Source: Draba incana (Eukaryota > Streptophyta > Magnoliopsida > Brassicales > Brassicaceae). From it: DNA of 64,000 bases. This document shows, in pieces, positions 41,606 through 53,205 of this stretch; positions within the stretch are counted from its first letter, which is position 1, and every line of letters begins with the position of its first letter. Location of the stretch: contig OY755215.1 in assembly GCA_963576765.1 (NCBI GenBank), forward strand, positions 19,297,010-19,361,009. The letters run 5' to 3'. A model generated the notes under the pieces. That model saw only the letters and a program-made list of their open reading frames with translations. It had not been told where the DNA came from and ran no database searches. The translations under genes and the position numbers were made by a program.

Positions 41606-41666
<61 letters not shown>
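41584..41666. repeat. (ATA)n microsatellite
   Basis: ATA/AAT units with one interruption near 41609. Confidence 0.9.
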
Positions 41667-41994
41667 CAACGTAAGTATCATATACATGATTTTTAGTATT
41701 TAAATTTATTGAATTAATAATTTTTATAGTTTATTATAATAATATGATTTTTGATATTTTTATAACTATTTAATGTGTTTATATTGTTAATTTATTATTT
41801 AACTGCTACCGCACCTGCTGTCAACCAGTCGTAAATATTCCGCAAACGCATCAAATTTTAACCTCTTCTCAGTCGTCCAAATCATCCGCTTCCGCAAACT
41901 CTCGCAACCGCAAATGTTGTGGGTACACCAATCAGACTCATTTTAGTGTTGGGTTGGAGAAGATCATTTTAGTGTAGCGTTGGAGATGGTCTTA

Positions 41995-43412
41995 ACGTCA
42001 ATTTTTTATTTTTTTTGTCAAACTCTTAAGGTCACTTTTCATCCCCGGGAAATCTAACTATAACTGAAGCTCATCCGATTTTGACTCATCAACTTCAACA
42101 ATTACACTAAAAAATCTATGCTTGCTTCAGTGCGTCTTTGCTTGATTCCGTGGCCGTAACCTACTTGTTTGCTTTTCCGATTGTGGCTGCGAATTCATCT
42201 GCTTTACTGGTTCCATCGGTTGATGGACACCGGATTTCTCCAGTTAGGATCTGGAATTCAGTACTATGAAGGCTTCGCGAGTTTGGTGAATCAGTTGACG
42301 AGTCAGGACTGAAATGTAGATCTTGATTCTATCTCCGTCGAAGGTATGTTGAACTTAGGATTGAAATGTTCTCTTCCTATCGATTATTTTATTATTGATT
42401 GTCTCGTGAATCGTGATGTTGGTTTTTAGAAGAATTATTATGGTGAAGCTGCTTCTATGGTAAATTAAGAGCAAAAATGAGGCATACATTATTAATTGAG
42501 GAGTATCTCTTCTCCTTCTCCAGAATCATATATGTCCCTTTCAAGATTTACATATCTCTTGATCAGTTCTTAGTAATGTTCTTTATTATCTTGTTTAGTG
42601 GTGGACAATCCGCTTCCAAATGGACTATCTAAGTTGTGCACATCAATGGATTACTTGGAAAGTCTAACCTTAGACAACAAAGGTTTTGTGCATTATCAAG
42701 CCTCAAAGATGAGCTACATCGACTCTTTGGCGAATCTGAGAAGCTCAAGACTGACAAAAACTTTATTCAGGTAACAAACTCTATCTCTCAAACTTTTACC
42801 TTATTTCTTTGGATTGCATTTGCACCGACTTGGTGAACATATACATGAAGAGTGGTTGATTGTGCATGGATCAGAGGTTGTAGCTAATTTATAACATAAC
42901 ATAATGCTGCAGGGTGTAAAGATGGTAAAGGAAGAAAATAACAGTTAGGGAATATGGAAAATTATAACGGATTTTCCAACACCAGGAAAAACTTTATCAT
43001 TGAACCACTCTAAAGGTATTTGAGACTACATTACATCGTTGGGAGGTTAGAATGCTAACGCATATTTCATTATTTACTTTCCTTTTTTCGGGGAAAAAAC
43101 GTTCACGTTCCTTTTTTCATTATTTACTTCACTTTTTTTAACTATGTTTGAAATTAGAATAAAGGCGTCTTGTTTTGTGTTATTTTATTTTTGGGGTTGT
43201 AAGTGTATATACATATATGTTTTAGTTCATTTGGTTCTCCCACATTATGTGACAGAAAATCATGGCATACAAGAGAATTGATGCATAAATAATCTCCTTC
43301 TTTCAAAACACATTCTTTCTTCTTTGGTTTTCTCAGCGATTTGAAATATGCTTTCTTAAAATTGCAGGTGGATTCCACAGGTGTTTCTTGAACAAGGCAA
43401 CCACCAGAGCTA
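41995..43412. other. Exon-like fragments, no gene assigned
   Basis: 42636-42771 is open (GLLGKSNLRQQRF...SLKDELHRLFGESEKL) and ends at CAG/GTAACA, a plausible splice donor. 42120-42330 also looks transcribed. I do not recognise a protein, and there is no consistent gene model. They may be captured gene pieces in a transposon or a decayed gene. Confidence 0.3.
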
Positions 43413-44216
43413 ATGGTTGTGGTTCATGGTCAAGAAGGCGACCACGCCATCGCGGATTCTATCTTTGGAAAATACAACCGCGGTCCACGATTCTCGGGAG
43501 GAGATCCGACCAATTGGTTGAGCAAGGTGAAGCAATTCTTCACGTATCAAGGCACGCCGGAGGAACACCGTGTCCCATATGCCTCGTACCATCTCGACGA
43601 TGAAGCTAATGAATGGTGGCAAGCTATTTCGACGGCGTTGGAAGAAGACCACACTGAAATCACATGGAATGTGTTCGAGGACGAGATCTGGGTTCGTTTT
43701 GGACCAACTGATTGTGAAGACTTTGATGAGGCCCTGTCCAAAATTCAGCAAACCGGAAGCTTGCGAGAGTACCAAAGAGAGTTCGAGCGTCTTCAAAACA
43801 AAGTGAGGTGGTGGACTCAAAAGGCGTTGGTTGGAACGTTCATAGGAAGACTTCAACCGTCCATCTCAGATCATATCCGAATGTTTCTTCCAAAGTCTCT
43901 CAAAGAGGCAACGATGTATGCAAGAATGAGAGATGAACAACTCCAGAAGATTAGGCGTCTCTCCACGAACAGTCATGATGAATATCTAAACGCATCTTCG
44001 AGCAACCAAAACCAGAATCAGAATACGATGGCAAGGCGTGACACAACAACAATGGCACCTAAACGACTAAGTTGGGAGGATATACTCACGAAGAGAGCAT
44101 TAGGTCTATGTTTCAGCTGCGATGAGAGGTACACTCCTGAGCATAAATGTCGAAAGCCTCACCTCCTTCTCATGGAAGCTGAAGGTGACGAGGAAGACGA
44201 TGGAACAGAACCTTGA
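43413..44216 (+). CDS. Ty3/gypsy-type Gag protein, gag-only remnant
   Basis: An intact 267-residue frame with the retrotransposon gag core (RFSGGDPTNWLSKVKQFF, DEANEWWQAI, about residues 25-180). Near the C-terminus is a zinc-knuckle-like CFSCDERYTPEHKC (about residues 230-243). Directly after its stop, another frame reads NLEDKVLGEEGSI, typical of the extreme end of pol, then a polypurine tract and an LTR. Protease, RT and integrase have therefore been deleted, with the gag frame left open. No 5' LTR is found upstream. The N-terminal part seen in the related copy at 58818-60025 is missing. It could be a fossil whose frame survived by chance, or a gag kept for some reason; the sequence alone does not decide. 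Confidence 0.7.
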   Translation: MVVVHGQEGDHAIADSIFGKYNRGPRFSGGDPTNWLSKVKQFFTYQGTPEEHRVPYASYHLDDEANEWWQAISTALEEDHTEITWNVFEDEIWVRFGPTDCEDFDEALSKIQQTGSLREYQREFERLQNKVRWWTQKALVGTFIGRLQPSISDHIRMFLPKSLKEATMYARMRDEQLQKIRRLSTNSHDEYLNASSSNQNQNQNTMARRDTTTMAPKRLSWEDILTKRALGLCFSCDERYTPEHKCRKPHLLLMEAEGDEEDDGTEP

Positions 44217-44246
44217 GGACAAGGTTCTCGGTGAGGAGGGGAGTAT

Positions 44247-44521
44247 TGATGGGAATATAGTCAAAGAGATTTGACTTATTTTCTTAGTTTATTTCGTGAT
44301 TTGATTTTCTATGTTTGATAATAATTAAAGGCTTAGTTTTTACGTAGATGTAGGAGCATTTTTTCCACTTCCTGTTTTGTAGGAATCCATGATTCCACTT
44401 ATTTGCTTCCTTGTTGTAATTGTCCTATTTAAGGACTTAAGTTGAATGAAAATAGCAGACAAGTTTACTGCAAACCTTTGTGTTTAACATATCACTTCTT
44501 GTTCTGATTGGGATCTTAACA
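44247..44521 (+). repeat. LTR following the gag-only remnant
   Basis: TGATGGGAAT...ATCTTAACA, 275 bp with TG...CA ends, preceded by the purine-rich GGTGAGGAGGGGAG. Confidence 0.6.
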
Positions 44522-44602
44522 CGTCCCACCTCCGTCGCAATCGTTTGTGACGGAAAAAACAGTCACAAAAATCCGTCACAGATTTACAGTTTTCTTGTAG
44601 TG
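44522..44602. mobile_element. Second CACTA-type terminus
   Basis: TCCGTCGCAATCGTTTGTGACGG-like subterminal repeats followed by TTTTCTTGTAGTG ending at 44602. The left end of this element is not recognised. Confidence 0.6.
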
Positions 44603-45491
44603 ACAGCTCAATATGAGTTCAATGTTTGATTGTCATTATGTGTTTGTTCTATGAGTAACTGCAAGTTTTAACCTCAATACAATATAACTCAGTTTGTTAT
44701 TATCTCTGCATCATGCACTTGTATCTAAATTGATTCTCAATATCTTTAATTGATTGGTTTGATGTTGTATATGGGTTCTTAATCAATGGAGGGGAAAAAA
44801 TTTACAAAATGAAAATGAGGTTCTTAACTTAAATTAATGTTAAATTAAATATTCAAATTTTGTTAAGAATCAATTAGGGATTCTTTACCAATGGAGGTGG
44901 TCTAAAGTCTAAACATAGCCAAAATCATTGGCTTTTGTCAATAATGTTTTGTATTGGGCCTGTCACCTAAAATAAACTTGATATTTGAGTTTGGCCTGTT
45001 TTTTAAATTATCAGATCATAGGAGCTTTGATCCTTCGTTTATTTCACTGACTGAATAATATATGGACCAAGGCGACCTGTAGTATACAAGAATTTTTGGT
45101 TTCTTGTCAAATCCCGTAAATCTGGTATCAATTGATTAAAGTTAACCATTTTTCTCAATGTCACAGTAAGAAATTTAAATGAAAATTCCTTTACAAATTT
45201 GGAACCTTTTTATCGGTTGAGCCGAAAGATTGGAGTTACCTGGTTTGGCTTATAATCACTAATTATACCTTTCGTGACTAAAAAACAATCTATGGAAATT
45301 GAGATATGTTTGTGTATCAATATAAATCATGTAATATTGTATTGGAGAAGATACACGCACACAATTGATCAACTTTAGAAACTTAAACACATTGCAACCT
45401 TCACACCATGTTTCACTATAACATTGAAGTAAAAGTTTTTAGAAATAAACAGATTCACAAGCATTATAATAGTTTGATTTGTGATTAAAGT
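44603..45491. other. Intergenic, downstream of the caleosin gene
   Basis: AT-rich. Two related GTTCTTAA...CAATGGAGG stretches (about 44771 and 44890) hint at a small inverted-repeat element, but I could not fix its ends. Confidence 0.35.
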
Positions 45492-46906
45492 TTATGGATG
45501 TTTCTTTGAAGCTCTTTGTTTCTCGAGTTTTTCGAAAAGCGAACCATCGTAGACAGCCCTCACTGTATCCTTATGCAACAAACCATTCTTGTCTTTGCAC
45601 AAATAGTGCAATATCTTCCACTCCGTATATGATGCAATCCTACATTTTCAGTTCAAATAGATTATTCAGATTCATGATAACAATATCGTTTCAGGTTATT
45701 GGTGCAGAACATATTAAACCGTATTTAACCAAACCGGTTTGATACTTACGCTCCTTTACGATCATTTGCTTCTTTGTTTGAGTTGAGAAGTTGTTTGAGT
45801 TCCTCATTCGTCAAAGCATCGGGATGTGTCTTTGAATGCTTCGCAAATATCTCCTCGAACTTCGAAGCCACAAACCTCAAGAAAACCAAAAGACAAAATT
45901 AATAAAATAATACTCTCTCCATTCTATTTTATTAGATGTTTAAGAGATTTTGATTTGTTCATTAGATGTTTTACTAGTTTTTATGCAAAATTTAATGTTA
46001 TTTGTTTCATTTGATCTTTAAAATTCTGTAATATTTTATATGATTAGTTGTATTATATTTTTAATTTACTACTAAATATTGTTTTGTTTATAATTTATGT
46101 TTCTAATTCTCGCATATTCAACCTAGACATTTGATAAAACGGAAGAGAGGGAGTATATCACAAAAAGTATAATTTCATTGGAAAGCTAAAAGAGACCAAA
46201 ATAATAGTTAAATAATTTACCTTCCATCTTTATCGTAAACGCCTGAGTCGCTTCCATGTTTGGCAAGATGGATATTCTTAACCTCTATCGGAAACGACAA
46301 TGAGAATCCTTTTCCCTAACCAAACACATCATTAAATTCCTTATTCTTTTCGTATGGTAAGAAACTCCAGTTAAACTGTGTGATATTAATATCGTAATTT
46401 AAATTACCGGCCGAGTTTTGCTACTAAGACCCACGTTGATGAACACAGAAGCGAATGCAGACAACAAATACCCACATCCGATTGCTCTAAACCCTGTTCT
46501 TGTTTTTGTTTTGATTGTTGTGTTCGAACAAAAAAAAAGATGAGTATCTAAAATATCAAAGATCTTACTTACAATTGCTTTGATATAATCATCAGATAAA
46601 TAAGTCAATAAGAGCCACACACATTTCCAAGACAAATCAATGGTTTAAACTTTAGATTGATAAAATACATTTGGTCGAAGTAAAGTGTTTTCATACCTTG
46701 ATATGTCTCTGATGGGTAAACGATACCATCTTTGTTCCTATCGAAGAAGGCGACATGTCTCTGCAAGAAATTATCTTCTTCAGGAACAAATTTCCCTCCT
46801 ATATATAAAATGATCAAAAACGTTACATATCGATTTTAAAAAAAACATAACATAAATTTGAGAAAGAATGAGTACCTGTGGAACCAGATGAAATTGAAGA
46901 AGACAT
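45492..46906 (-). CDS. PXG4: Caleosin / peroxygenase, CLO4-PXG4-like
   Basis: A six-exon gene that I can splice throughout with GT-AG introns: 46906-46876, 46798-46697, 46493-46408, 46315-46221, 45875-45750 and 45639-45492. It gives about 195 residues ending ...ASKKHP-stop. Caleosins are calcium-binding, haem-dependent peroxygenases of lipid droplets and ER that act on oxylipins. An EF-hand loop, DRNKDGIVYPSE, is at residues 30-41. The two histidines expected to bind haem are in QRHVAFF (His25) and LAKHGSDSG (His93). A hydrophobic segment, CGYLLSAFASVFINVGL, follows the EF-hand. The canonical proline knot is weak, as in the CLO4-type subgroup. Length matches the family. No stops or frameshifts, in contrast to all surrounding sequence. 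PXG4 is the closest in my memory; PXG5/6 are alternatives. Confidence 0.9.
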
Positions 46907-47610
46907 GATCAGAGAGAGAGAGAATACAATTTTGGAGAGAGAGAGAGAAATAACTGAAATGTGAAAAGAGAAGGCGATACACACGCTTCTTTTATCTTTA
47001 GATTTAATTATAAAATGTAATGAAGATTCGATTCGACAGGGCCCGGCTAATGTGGTAATAATAACAACACTTGTCTGTATTTCTGTATTCTTATGATTTT
47101 TATACGAAAACGAGAAAAGAAGTGGGAAGCGTCAAGCATTAACTATTGTTATAAGTTATAACATTCAAGCACCACGTTGCTTTCCTTGATACAGCCTTAT
47201 TTAGCCCATAAGAGCTTTTATTTGATTTCCTTTGTTTTCTGTAGAGAGATTAGCCAAAATAGTTTACAAAGATTTTCTTAATTTTTTTCTATAATATCTT
47301 TAAACATGTCATTTGTTTCCCATTTAAGTATTAGGGATAATTATTTGAAAAAGTGAAAATTAAAAAAATCAATAACTCACAATGCAAATCTTTATGATTT
47401 AATTGACAATATTTTTTCTAAAAACATTAATGTAAAACTACTTTCTTCTAAGAAAACATTTAAGTAATAAAATGAAACCAAATTAGAAAATCATTATAGA
47501 CAAAACACAAAATAATTAGGTGACTTTCAAAAATTCCCTTGCTATATAAATGTATGTGTTTTTTGTTTGTTTGTTAAAGTATATAACTGTATATGTTGAT
47601 TTATGATATA
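46907..47610 (-). promoter_or_regulatory. Upstream region of the caleosin gene
   Basis: A GA-rich 5' leader (46909-46950, AGAGAGAG and GGAGAGAGAG runs) precedes the ATG. I cannot pick a TATA box with confidence. The rest is AT-rich and ends at the Helitron 3' terminus at 47611, so the intact promoter can be at most about 0.7 kb before foreign DNA begins. Confidence 0.45.
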
Positions 47611-50600
47611 ACTAGGTGAAGGACCCGTGTTATTTGAGTTTTTATTTGCTATGTAATTATTTAAATTTTGGTGTAATTCATAGAATGAAACTGAAGACTA
47701 AATTTATAGAAGAGGAATGGTCCAGAATGATGAACGTTAAATAAAAATTCTTGTTAAAATAATAGCTTATTTCGTTTGGTAATAGGATTAATGATTAAAC
47801 TTTTATTAGCAAATAATATTATTTAGTTTTAAGCAATTATATAATAAGATATATTTGTTACGATCATGTTATATTTGTTGATCGTTAGCAATTACTCCAT
47901 ATATTTATTTAGTTTAAGCTATTATCTTATTTTCGTTAGAATAAAATAATTTGACGCAAAATGTCTGTAGGTCTATTCTATTCTATTCTTTCACTTCATA
48001 TGTTCCAAATTTTTATTTTTGTTTTGACGGGAAAAATATCTGTATATTTTTCATCACCTAGATTTTACATCCATGCTAGGCTTGAGTTTTTTCTATCAAA
48101 GAGTTTAATATATATTTTAGCTTGCTTATTTTTAAAGTACCTAGAGGTTGTCATACATGAATGAAAATATATCGTTGTAAGAAAGTGAATGATTCGTAAA
48201 TAATTAAATTAATAGTTGTGTATACATAAAGTTCTAATGTTTAGATATGATTGGGACATATCTTTGAACTCAACCATTCATTAGACTTTTCATAACCATG
48301 GAAGTAAGAATGAGAAAAACATAGAAATAAGATTTTTGGACATTTTGGCTTCATATTTGGAACAAAGCAATCTAGTAGTTGAAGCGGAAAAAAAAAAGTA
48401 AAAATCAAAACATTGAACGTAAACCGAGAGATGGTGCATGGCACTTCCTCGGATGTTGGCTTCTCTTCATCTGGTGATGAAATCGATAACTCCATCACCA
48501 TTAACCAGCGCTCCACCGACATGGTTATCGAATCTCACCTCCTTCATCAGTGTTACTATCTCCGTCCAGTCAACATCTTCTCTCCTCTTCTCAAACTTTG
48601 TTCACGATTGCCTTCATAGTGATTTTGAGTCACCGGCATCCATCAATATCAAATGAACTCGTGATTCCAAATTGAATGTCTTCCACATCGTCTTCTTCAT
48701 AGCTAGTTTCATCGTAATTAAATTATGTCATAGATAAGTTTTTTCTAAATAGAGATAGAGAGACCACTAAAGTCACAAAAAGGAACAAACCAAAACATTA
48801 ATTAAAAACTATAAAAGCACATCCACGGAAAAAATCATAACTTTTGTTAATATGCGCAGCGGAGCGGAATCTAGAAAATATACAAACGAAAATCTGATAT
48901 ACATTCGAACATAACAAAAACAAAATGATGATCAAAGCAATAAAATTCGATCAAAGAGAACAAATCGACGTGAATATAAGAGATGCCTTAATATAGACTA
49001 ACAAATTTGATTATTAAGATTTTATCGCAGAAATTATGTTATTCAGTAAAATCAACAAAATATAAGAAGTTAGAAATAATAAAAAACCAAAAAGAAAGAA
49101 ACATGAAAAGACCTTTCGGTCCAAAGAGAGCTTGTGATTCTTCAATGTTTTTAGTTCTATCTTCTGATTCGTGTCTTGTTCACAATATCAAAATAGATTT
49201 GTAAGAAAAGAAAGAGATAATTCAAATCGAACGCACAAGCAAATCAATAGCAAAGATCAAATCGTAAAAAATAACATTTTCAGACATACAATCAACAAAA
49301 TAAAAAATTAACTAAAGTATTTACCCCCAAATAAAAATTAGATGAAAAATACACGGAGAGCGCCTTGATACGAAATCCTCCATGTCATGGAATCTTGTTC
49401 AAAAACATAACAAACAGAACAATTTACAACAAAATCAGGCGTAAAACCAAATAAATATAGATACAAATAATAAGATATATATAACATAACAAACAGAACA
49501 ATTTACAATAAAATTTATTATTTAAAAATAAAAGCAGGCGTAAAACCAAATAAATATAGATACAAATAATAAGATAAATATTCAAAGTTAATATATACAA
49601 CAAATTACCTATGATGTTAGGCAGACGAAAGCTTATTTGGAAATAAGGAAAACCATTGAACGAAAATATCAAAAGGAGTACACAAACTAAATCAAACTAA
49701 CCAAAACACGTTAATATAGATAGTTTTTAAAAATATATATATACTTACACGAATCTATGGAGTTTTGTCGAATGATAAATCAAAGCTAAGTCACCAAACA
49801 ATTCATCTTTTAAGAGTTTTATTGCCCAAGTAGCATACCAAACAACCCAAGGTCTATATATCTAAACTCTCCATTGACAACATGATAACAAACAAATCTG
49901 AAAGTGATGTATATAACTGAAAATCAATCCACATACTCGCTTGTTTGATTGTTGCGATACACTCATCATCATAAGAAAACAATTCACAACTCTGAAAGTG
50001 ATGATTCCTAGCAATGACCCTACTACAATGAATTAAAAAAAAATTATAATAGAACAAAAATAAGTCCGAGAATCCAAGACGAAACAATAACGATACAATT
50101 ATGAATAAAAAATTGGATGGACCAAACAAAATTCCAAGAATCCATGACGAAAAAAATAGAACAAAAAGATATATATTATACACATTAAGCGAAGACGACA
50201 TACCTTAGCGATTGAAATTCCAAGAATCACAACCTACAAAACAACAAACAAACCATGTTTTATACACCAGATCATGTCAAAATTATTAGGGAATAAAATT
50301 ATTAAAACTTGAAAACAAACTCTCGAAACTATTACTTTTTGAGAACAATTAATTTGATAGAGAGGCTAAATCACGATCTGTTTGGAATCGTAAGAAAAAG
50401 GAGGTATATATATAAAACAATAGAAAAATAGATAACAATGAAAATAGTATAGATGCGATATGAAAGCCTTATATGTTTATAGATGCGACAATTATTATTA
50501 TTTGAAATATTGATTTTTGAACGAAAAAGGAATATTTGTAATTATCAAATTTTTTGTAAAAAGAAAAGGATCATAAGTTAAATAAACAATTAGATATGAT

Positions 50601-50991
50601 TTTTGAATGAAAAATAATATTTGTAATTATCAAGTTTTTTGTAAAAAGAAAAGGTTCATAAGTTAAATAAACAATTAGATATTAATTAGAAAAAAGTTAC
50701 CTAAAATCTCACGTGGACGTCCTAGGAGCGCTATAATTAACAACTTTTATTTATTCTTGGAATACATAAATACATATATTTTTCTATAATAATATAAGAT
50801 TAGGATATTGCTCATGTATTCATTCATGTTTATTAATTAGTTACTTTAATTTAAAAAATAATAATTAAATTTGTTAATATTATCTAATTGGAAAAATAAT
50901 TTACACATGTCAAAATCTAGATCGACCGATCGACACGTGTCACGATCGTGTTAATTATTATGTTTGACGCATCAAACTTTATATAATAAGA
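47611..50991 (-). mobile_element. Non-autonomous Helitron
   Basis: In sense the 3' end reads CACGGGTCCTTCACCTAGT (ending at 47611) with T following. The 5' end reads TCTTATTATATAAAG (starting at 50991) after A. Insertion between A and T without duplication is the Helitron rule. The 5' end matches that of the small Helitron at 55017-55797. No Rep/helicase is encoded. An internal piece at 48431-48619 looks like a captured exon (63 residues, unknown), and about 100 bp are tandemly duplicated at 49404-49585. The 3' hairpin is imperfect, so limits are tentative. Confidence 0.5.
49404..49585. repeat. Tandem duplication of about 90-100 bp
   Basis: Two copies of ACATAACAAACAGAACAATT...GCAGGCGTAAAACCAAATAAATATAGA, the second with a short extra AT-rich segment. 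Confidence 0.75.
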
Positions 50992-51119
50992 TAGTATGTT
51001 GAAGTATATAACTATAAGCCCATATTTTGTTGTCTAGTACCCATTCATAGGTTGAATTATATTTGCATGATTGCATCGTTGATTAAAAAAAAAAGATAAA
51101 CATACTAATTACTTAATAT

Positions 51120-52007
51120 CTCTTTTTATGTCATTTGATTCTTTTATACCATAAACATGGTTGGGATACAAGGCTGGAATACGGTTTTGAAATACGAAAG
51201 CCGATGTCAACAAGTACGACATCAGAGGCAAAGCCCACACATAGGAAGCCTATCATCTTACAACAAGAAACGCATAAAAAACTTAAAAAAGGAAAATATG
51301 AATCTCCATTATACCAAATCCAATAACTCCATCTATAACCATGCCAAGCCTCGAACTTCAAATAAATCACAGAACCAAGGAACCTTGCTTCAAACAAAAG
51401 AAAACCAAGGATAAAAGAATCAGAGAGCTGAGACACGAACACAAGACAAGCCAAAGCCCGAGACCAAAAGGAACCCAAATAAGAGTGACAAGAACCAAGA
51501 TAAACCAATAAGAAGAGGTTACAAACATCCATAGATTAGAAGCCAATCAAATCCTATGTTTCTTCATATTGATACTCAACCAAAAGACACAGGCAAGGTT
51601 GATATGCATCGTCGATAGAAGAATTATTAGGAAAATCGGATAGAGCGGAATCTAACCTGATGAGTGAGGAAAAAATGCCTCAAAACCATCTTCTTCACCA
51701 TGACATAGACACACATTAAATCGGCTCCGAGATAGCTCAAACACCAAGCACATGACTCAAATAAAGCAAACAAGTAGACATAACAGAGAGGAGATAGAGA
51801 TTTGACCAACATATCCAAGATTTTCAACATCCGATTCAAAGACTACCGGTAACCCTGACCGAGAAAACGAGACGGAGAAGCATGGCTGATAATATGATCA
51901 CATCATCCACTCTAGCTAGACTAGATGCAACCAAGCTGAGATCCCGTAGAGCCAAACCAAGCCAACAAGGAAACCACGAAGGCTGAAGGATCTAGAGCGA
52001 CCTACCA

Positions 52008-52068
<61 letters not shown>

Positions 52069-52353
52069 CGATCACAAACAAGAAGCAACTCGACATCTCT
52101 CATCAATTGCACCATAGAATCGGCTTAAGAAATCTAACCAAAAACCAGATCGAAAAGCTCGGATCCAAGCAGAGAAGGACACGGTCAAATACAAGACCCA
52201 ACAACACTAAACAAGAAAAGAAAACTAAGGAACTAGACTAGGGACCGGCGACAGTGTTGTGAAAGCCACCCATCGCCGGTCAATTGATCAAGGCAAGCGG
52301 CGAAGAAGATGACGGTGGCTAGGTTAAAAACGTGGGTCAAGAAGAAATGCCAG
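51120..52353 (-). mobile_element. Second Sadhu-like retroposon
   Basis: Flanked by the 11-bp repeat TTACTTAATAT at 51109-51119 and 52354-52364. In sense it runs right to left, starts CTGGCATTTC and ends in A-rich ...CATAAAAAGAG; the tail is short and decayed. No enzyme is encoded; the longest sense frame is 133 residues, hydrophobic and unlike known proteins. It shares size and character with 777-1905, but I see no long sequence match. A (GA)n run lies inside. Confidence 0.55.
52011..52066. repeat. (GA)n microsatellite
   Basis: About 28 uninterrupted GA units, inside the second retroposon. Confidence 0.95.
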
Positions 52354-52364
52354 TTACTTAATAT

Positions 52365-52473
52365 TATATATAGTATTTAATAATACGATTTTGTCATTTA
52401 AACAAAATAGACGATCATTATTGAAAACTTTTATATAAAAAAAATTGATATCAACTTTTAATCAGATAATTGC
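52365..52473. other. Short AT-rich spacer
   Basis: About 110 bp without features, between the second retroposon and the pogo-type terminus. Confidence 0.4.
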
Positions 52474-53205
52474 AGTAAAACCTCTATAAATTAATAATGT
52501 TGGGACTCTCAAAATTTATTAATTTATAGAGTTATTAATTTATCGATTAAAATAATTATTAATTTATATAGAGATATAGTCCAATCTCTAAAATTTAAGA
52601 GAATTTTCCATAAACCTCATATTTTATTATAAAACGTTTTACTTAAATTTACATAATGTTTGGTTTGTTTACATATTTTATTAGTTTTTATTTTTATTTT
52701 TTCACTTCTTTATATGTTTTTCTTTTGTGTACGTGACCATATTGTTCTCTTCTTATGTTTGTTTTATTTGAGAAGAAAATTTAGGGTTTGGATTAAACAT
52801 TCTTCTTCATCATTGTTTCAAATACAAATTTAGCAATGGCTTCCCATCTAAAAGATGTTGCTAAATCAACAATGACGGATCAAATACGGAAAAAGTTATG
52901 TGAGTATAAAAAAGATCATAAGTCATGCACCCAAAAAAATTTGCAAACATGGCTTGAAGAAAAAATTCATCTCAAAATTAGTCAAGCTACAATCTCAAAG
53001 ACACTTAAACGGTCAGCTGATTATCTTTCTATCAATGTGGATACAAGAAAAGATATCAAGAGGCGTAAACCAGCAAAATTTCCATATATGGAGAAAGTTG
53101 TTTTTGAGTGGTTTCTCTGATATCAAGATCGTGTCAATATGACTGGAGAGCTAATTTAGTTAATAGATATACATTGGATATATGCTATCTTCTTATATGA
53201 ATGGG
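52474..53205 (+). mobile_element. pogo/Lemi1-like element, 5' part
   Basis: It starts with CAGTAAAACCTCTATAAATT, the terminal inverted repeat of Arabidopsis Emigrant/Lemi1 elements, followed by their palindromic AT-rich subterminal sequence. Then comes a transposase start. The right terminus is missing and homology ends soon after 53150, so it is truncated. Confidence 0.75.
52836..53158 (+). pseudogene. pogo-type transposase N-terminus, truncated
   Basis: The ATG at 52836 opens a 94-residue frame with the CENP-B/Tc5-type helix-turn-helix. It is basic, with IRKKLCEYKKDH, TWLEEK and KISQATISKTLKRS. A TGA at 53118-53120 interrupts the next conserved block, which continues in frame as YQDRVNMTGELI before another stop. 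No DDE catalytic region is present. At most it could encode an isolated DNA-binding domain. Confidence 0.75.

Larger units (their letters stand above)
39607..41935. mobile_element. Possible hAT-like insertion inside the MITE
   Basis: The left end TTGATTTGTACACTCGC...GCAAACG...GCGGGCGGTAGCGG and the right end, read in reverse, CTGATTGGTGTACCCAC...TTTGCGGTTGCG, are imperfect inverted copies. I could not find an 8-bp duplication, so class and limits are uncertain. Confidence 0.3.
39166..41991. mobile_element. PIF/Harbinger-like MITE, expanded by nested insertions
   Basis: The termini GAGCATCTCC...GGAGATGGTC form an inverted repeat continuing into ACACTAAAATGG, flanked by TTA (39163-39165 and 41992-41994), the 3-bp duplication of this superfamily. 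A second family member lies at 54592-56010. The original short element was enlarged by an inverted-repeat element and a solo LTR. No transposase is present. Confidence 0.7.

Noticed and set aside
50917..50950. GATCGACCGATCGACACGTGTCACGATCGTG region resembling the palindrome class
   Set aside because: Shares only ATCGACAC; it is a different inverted repeat near the Helitron 5' end and lacks the paired spacing.
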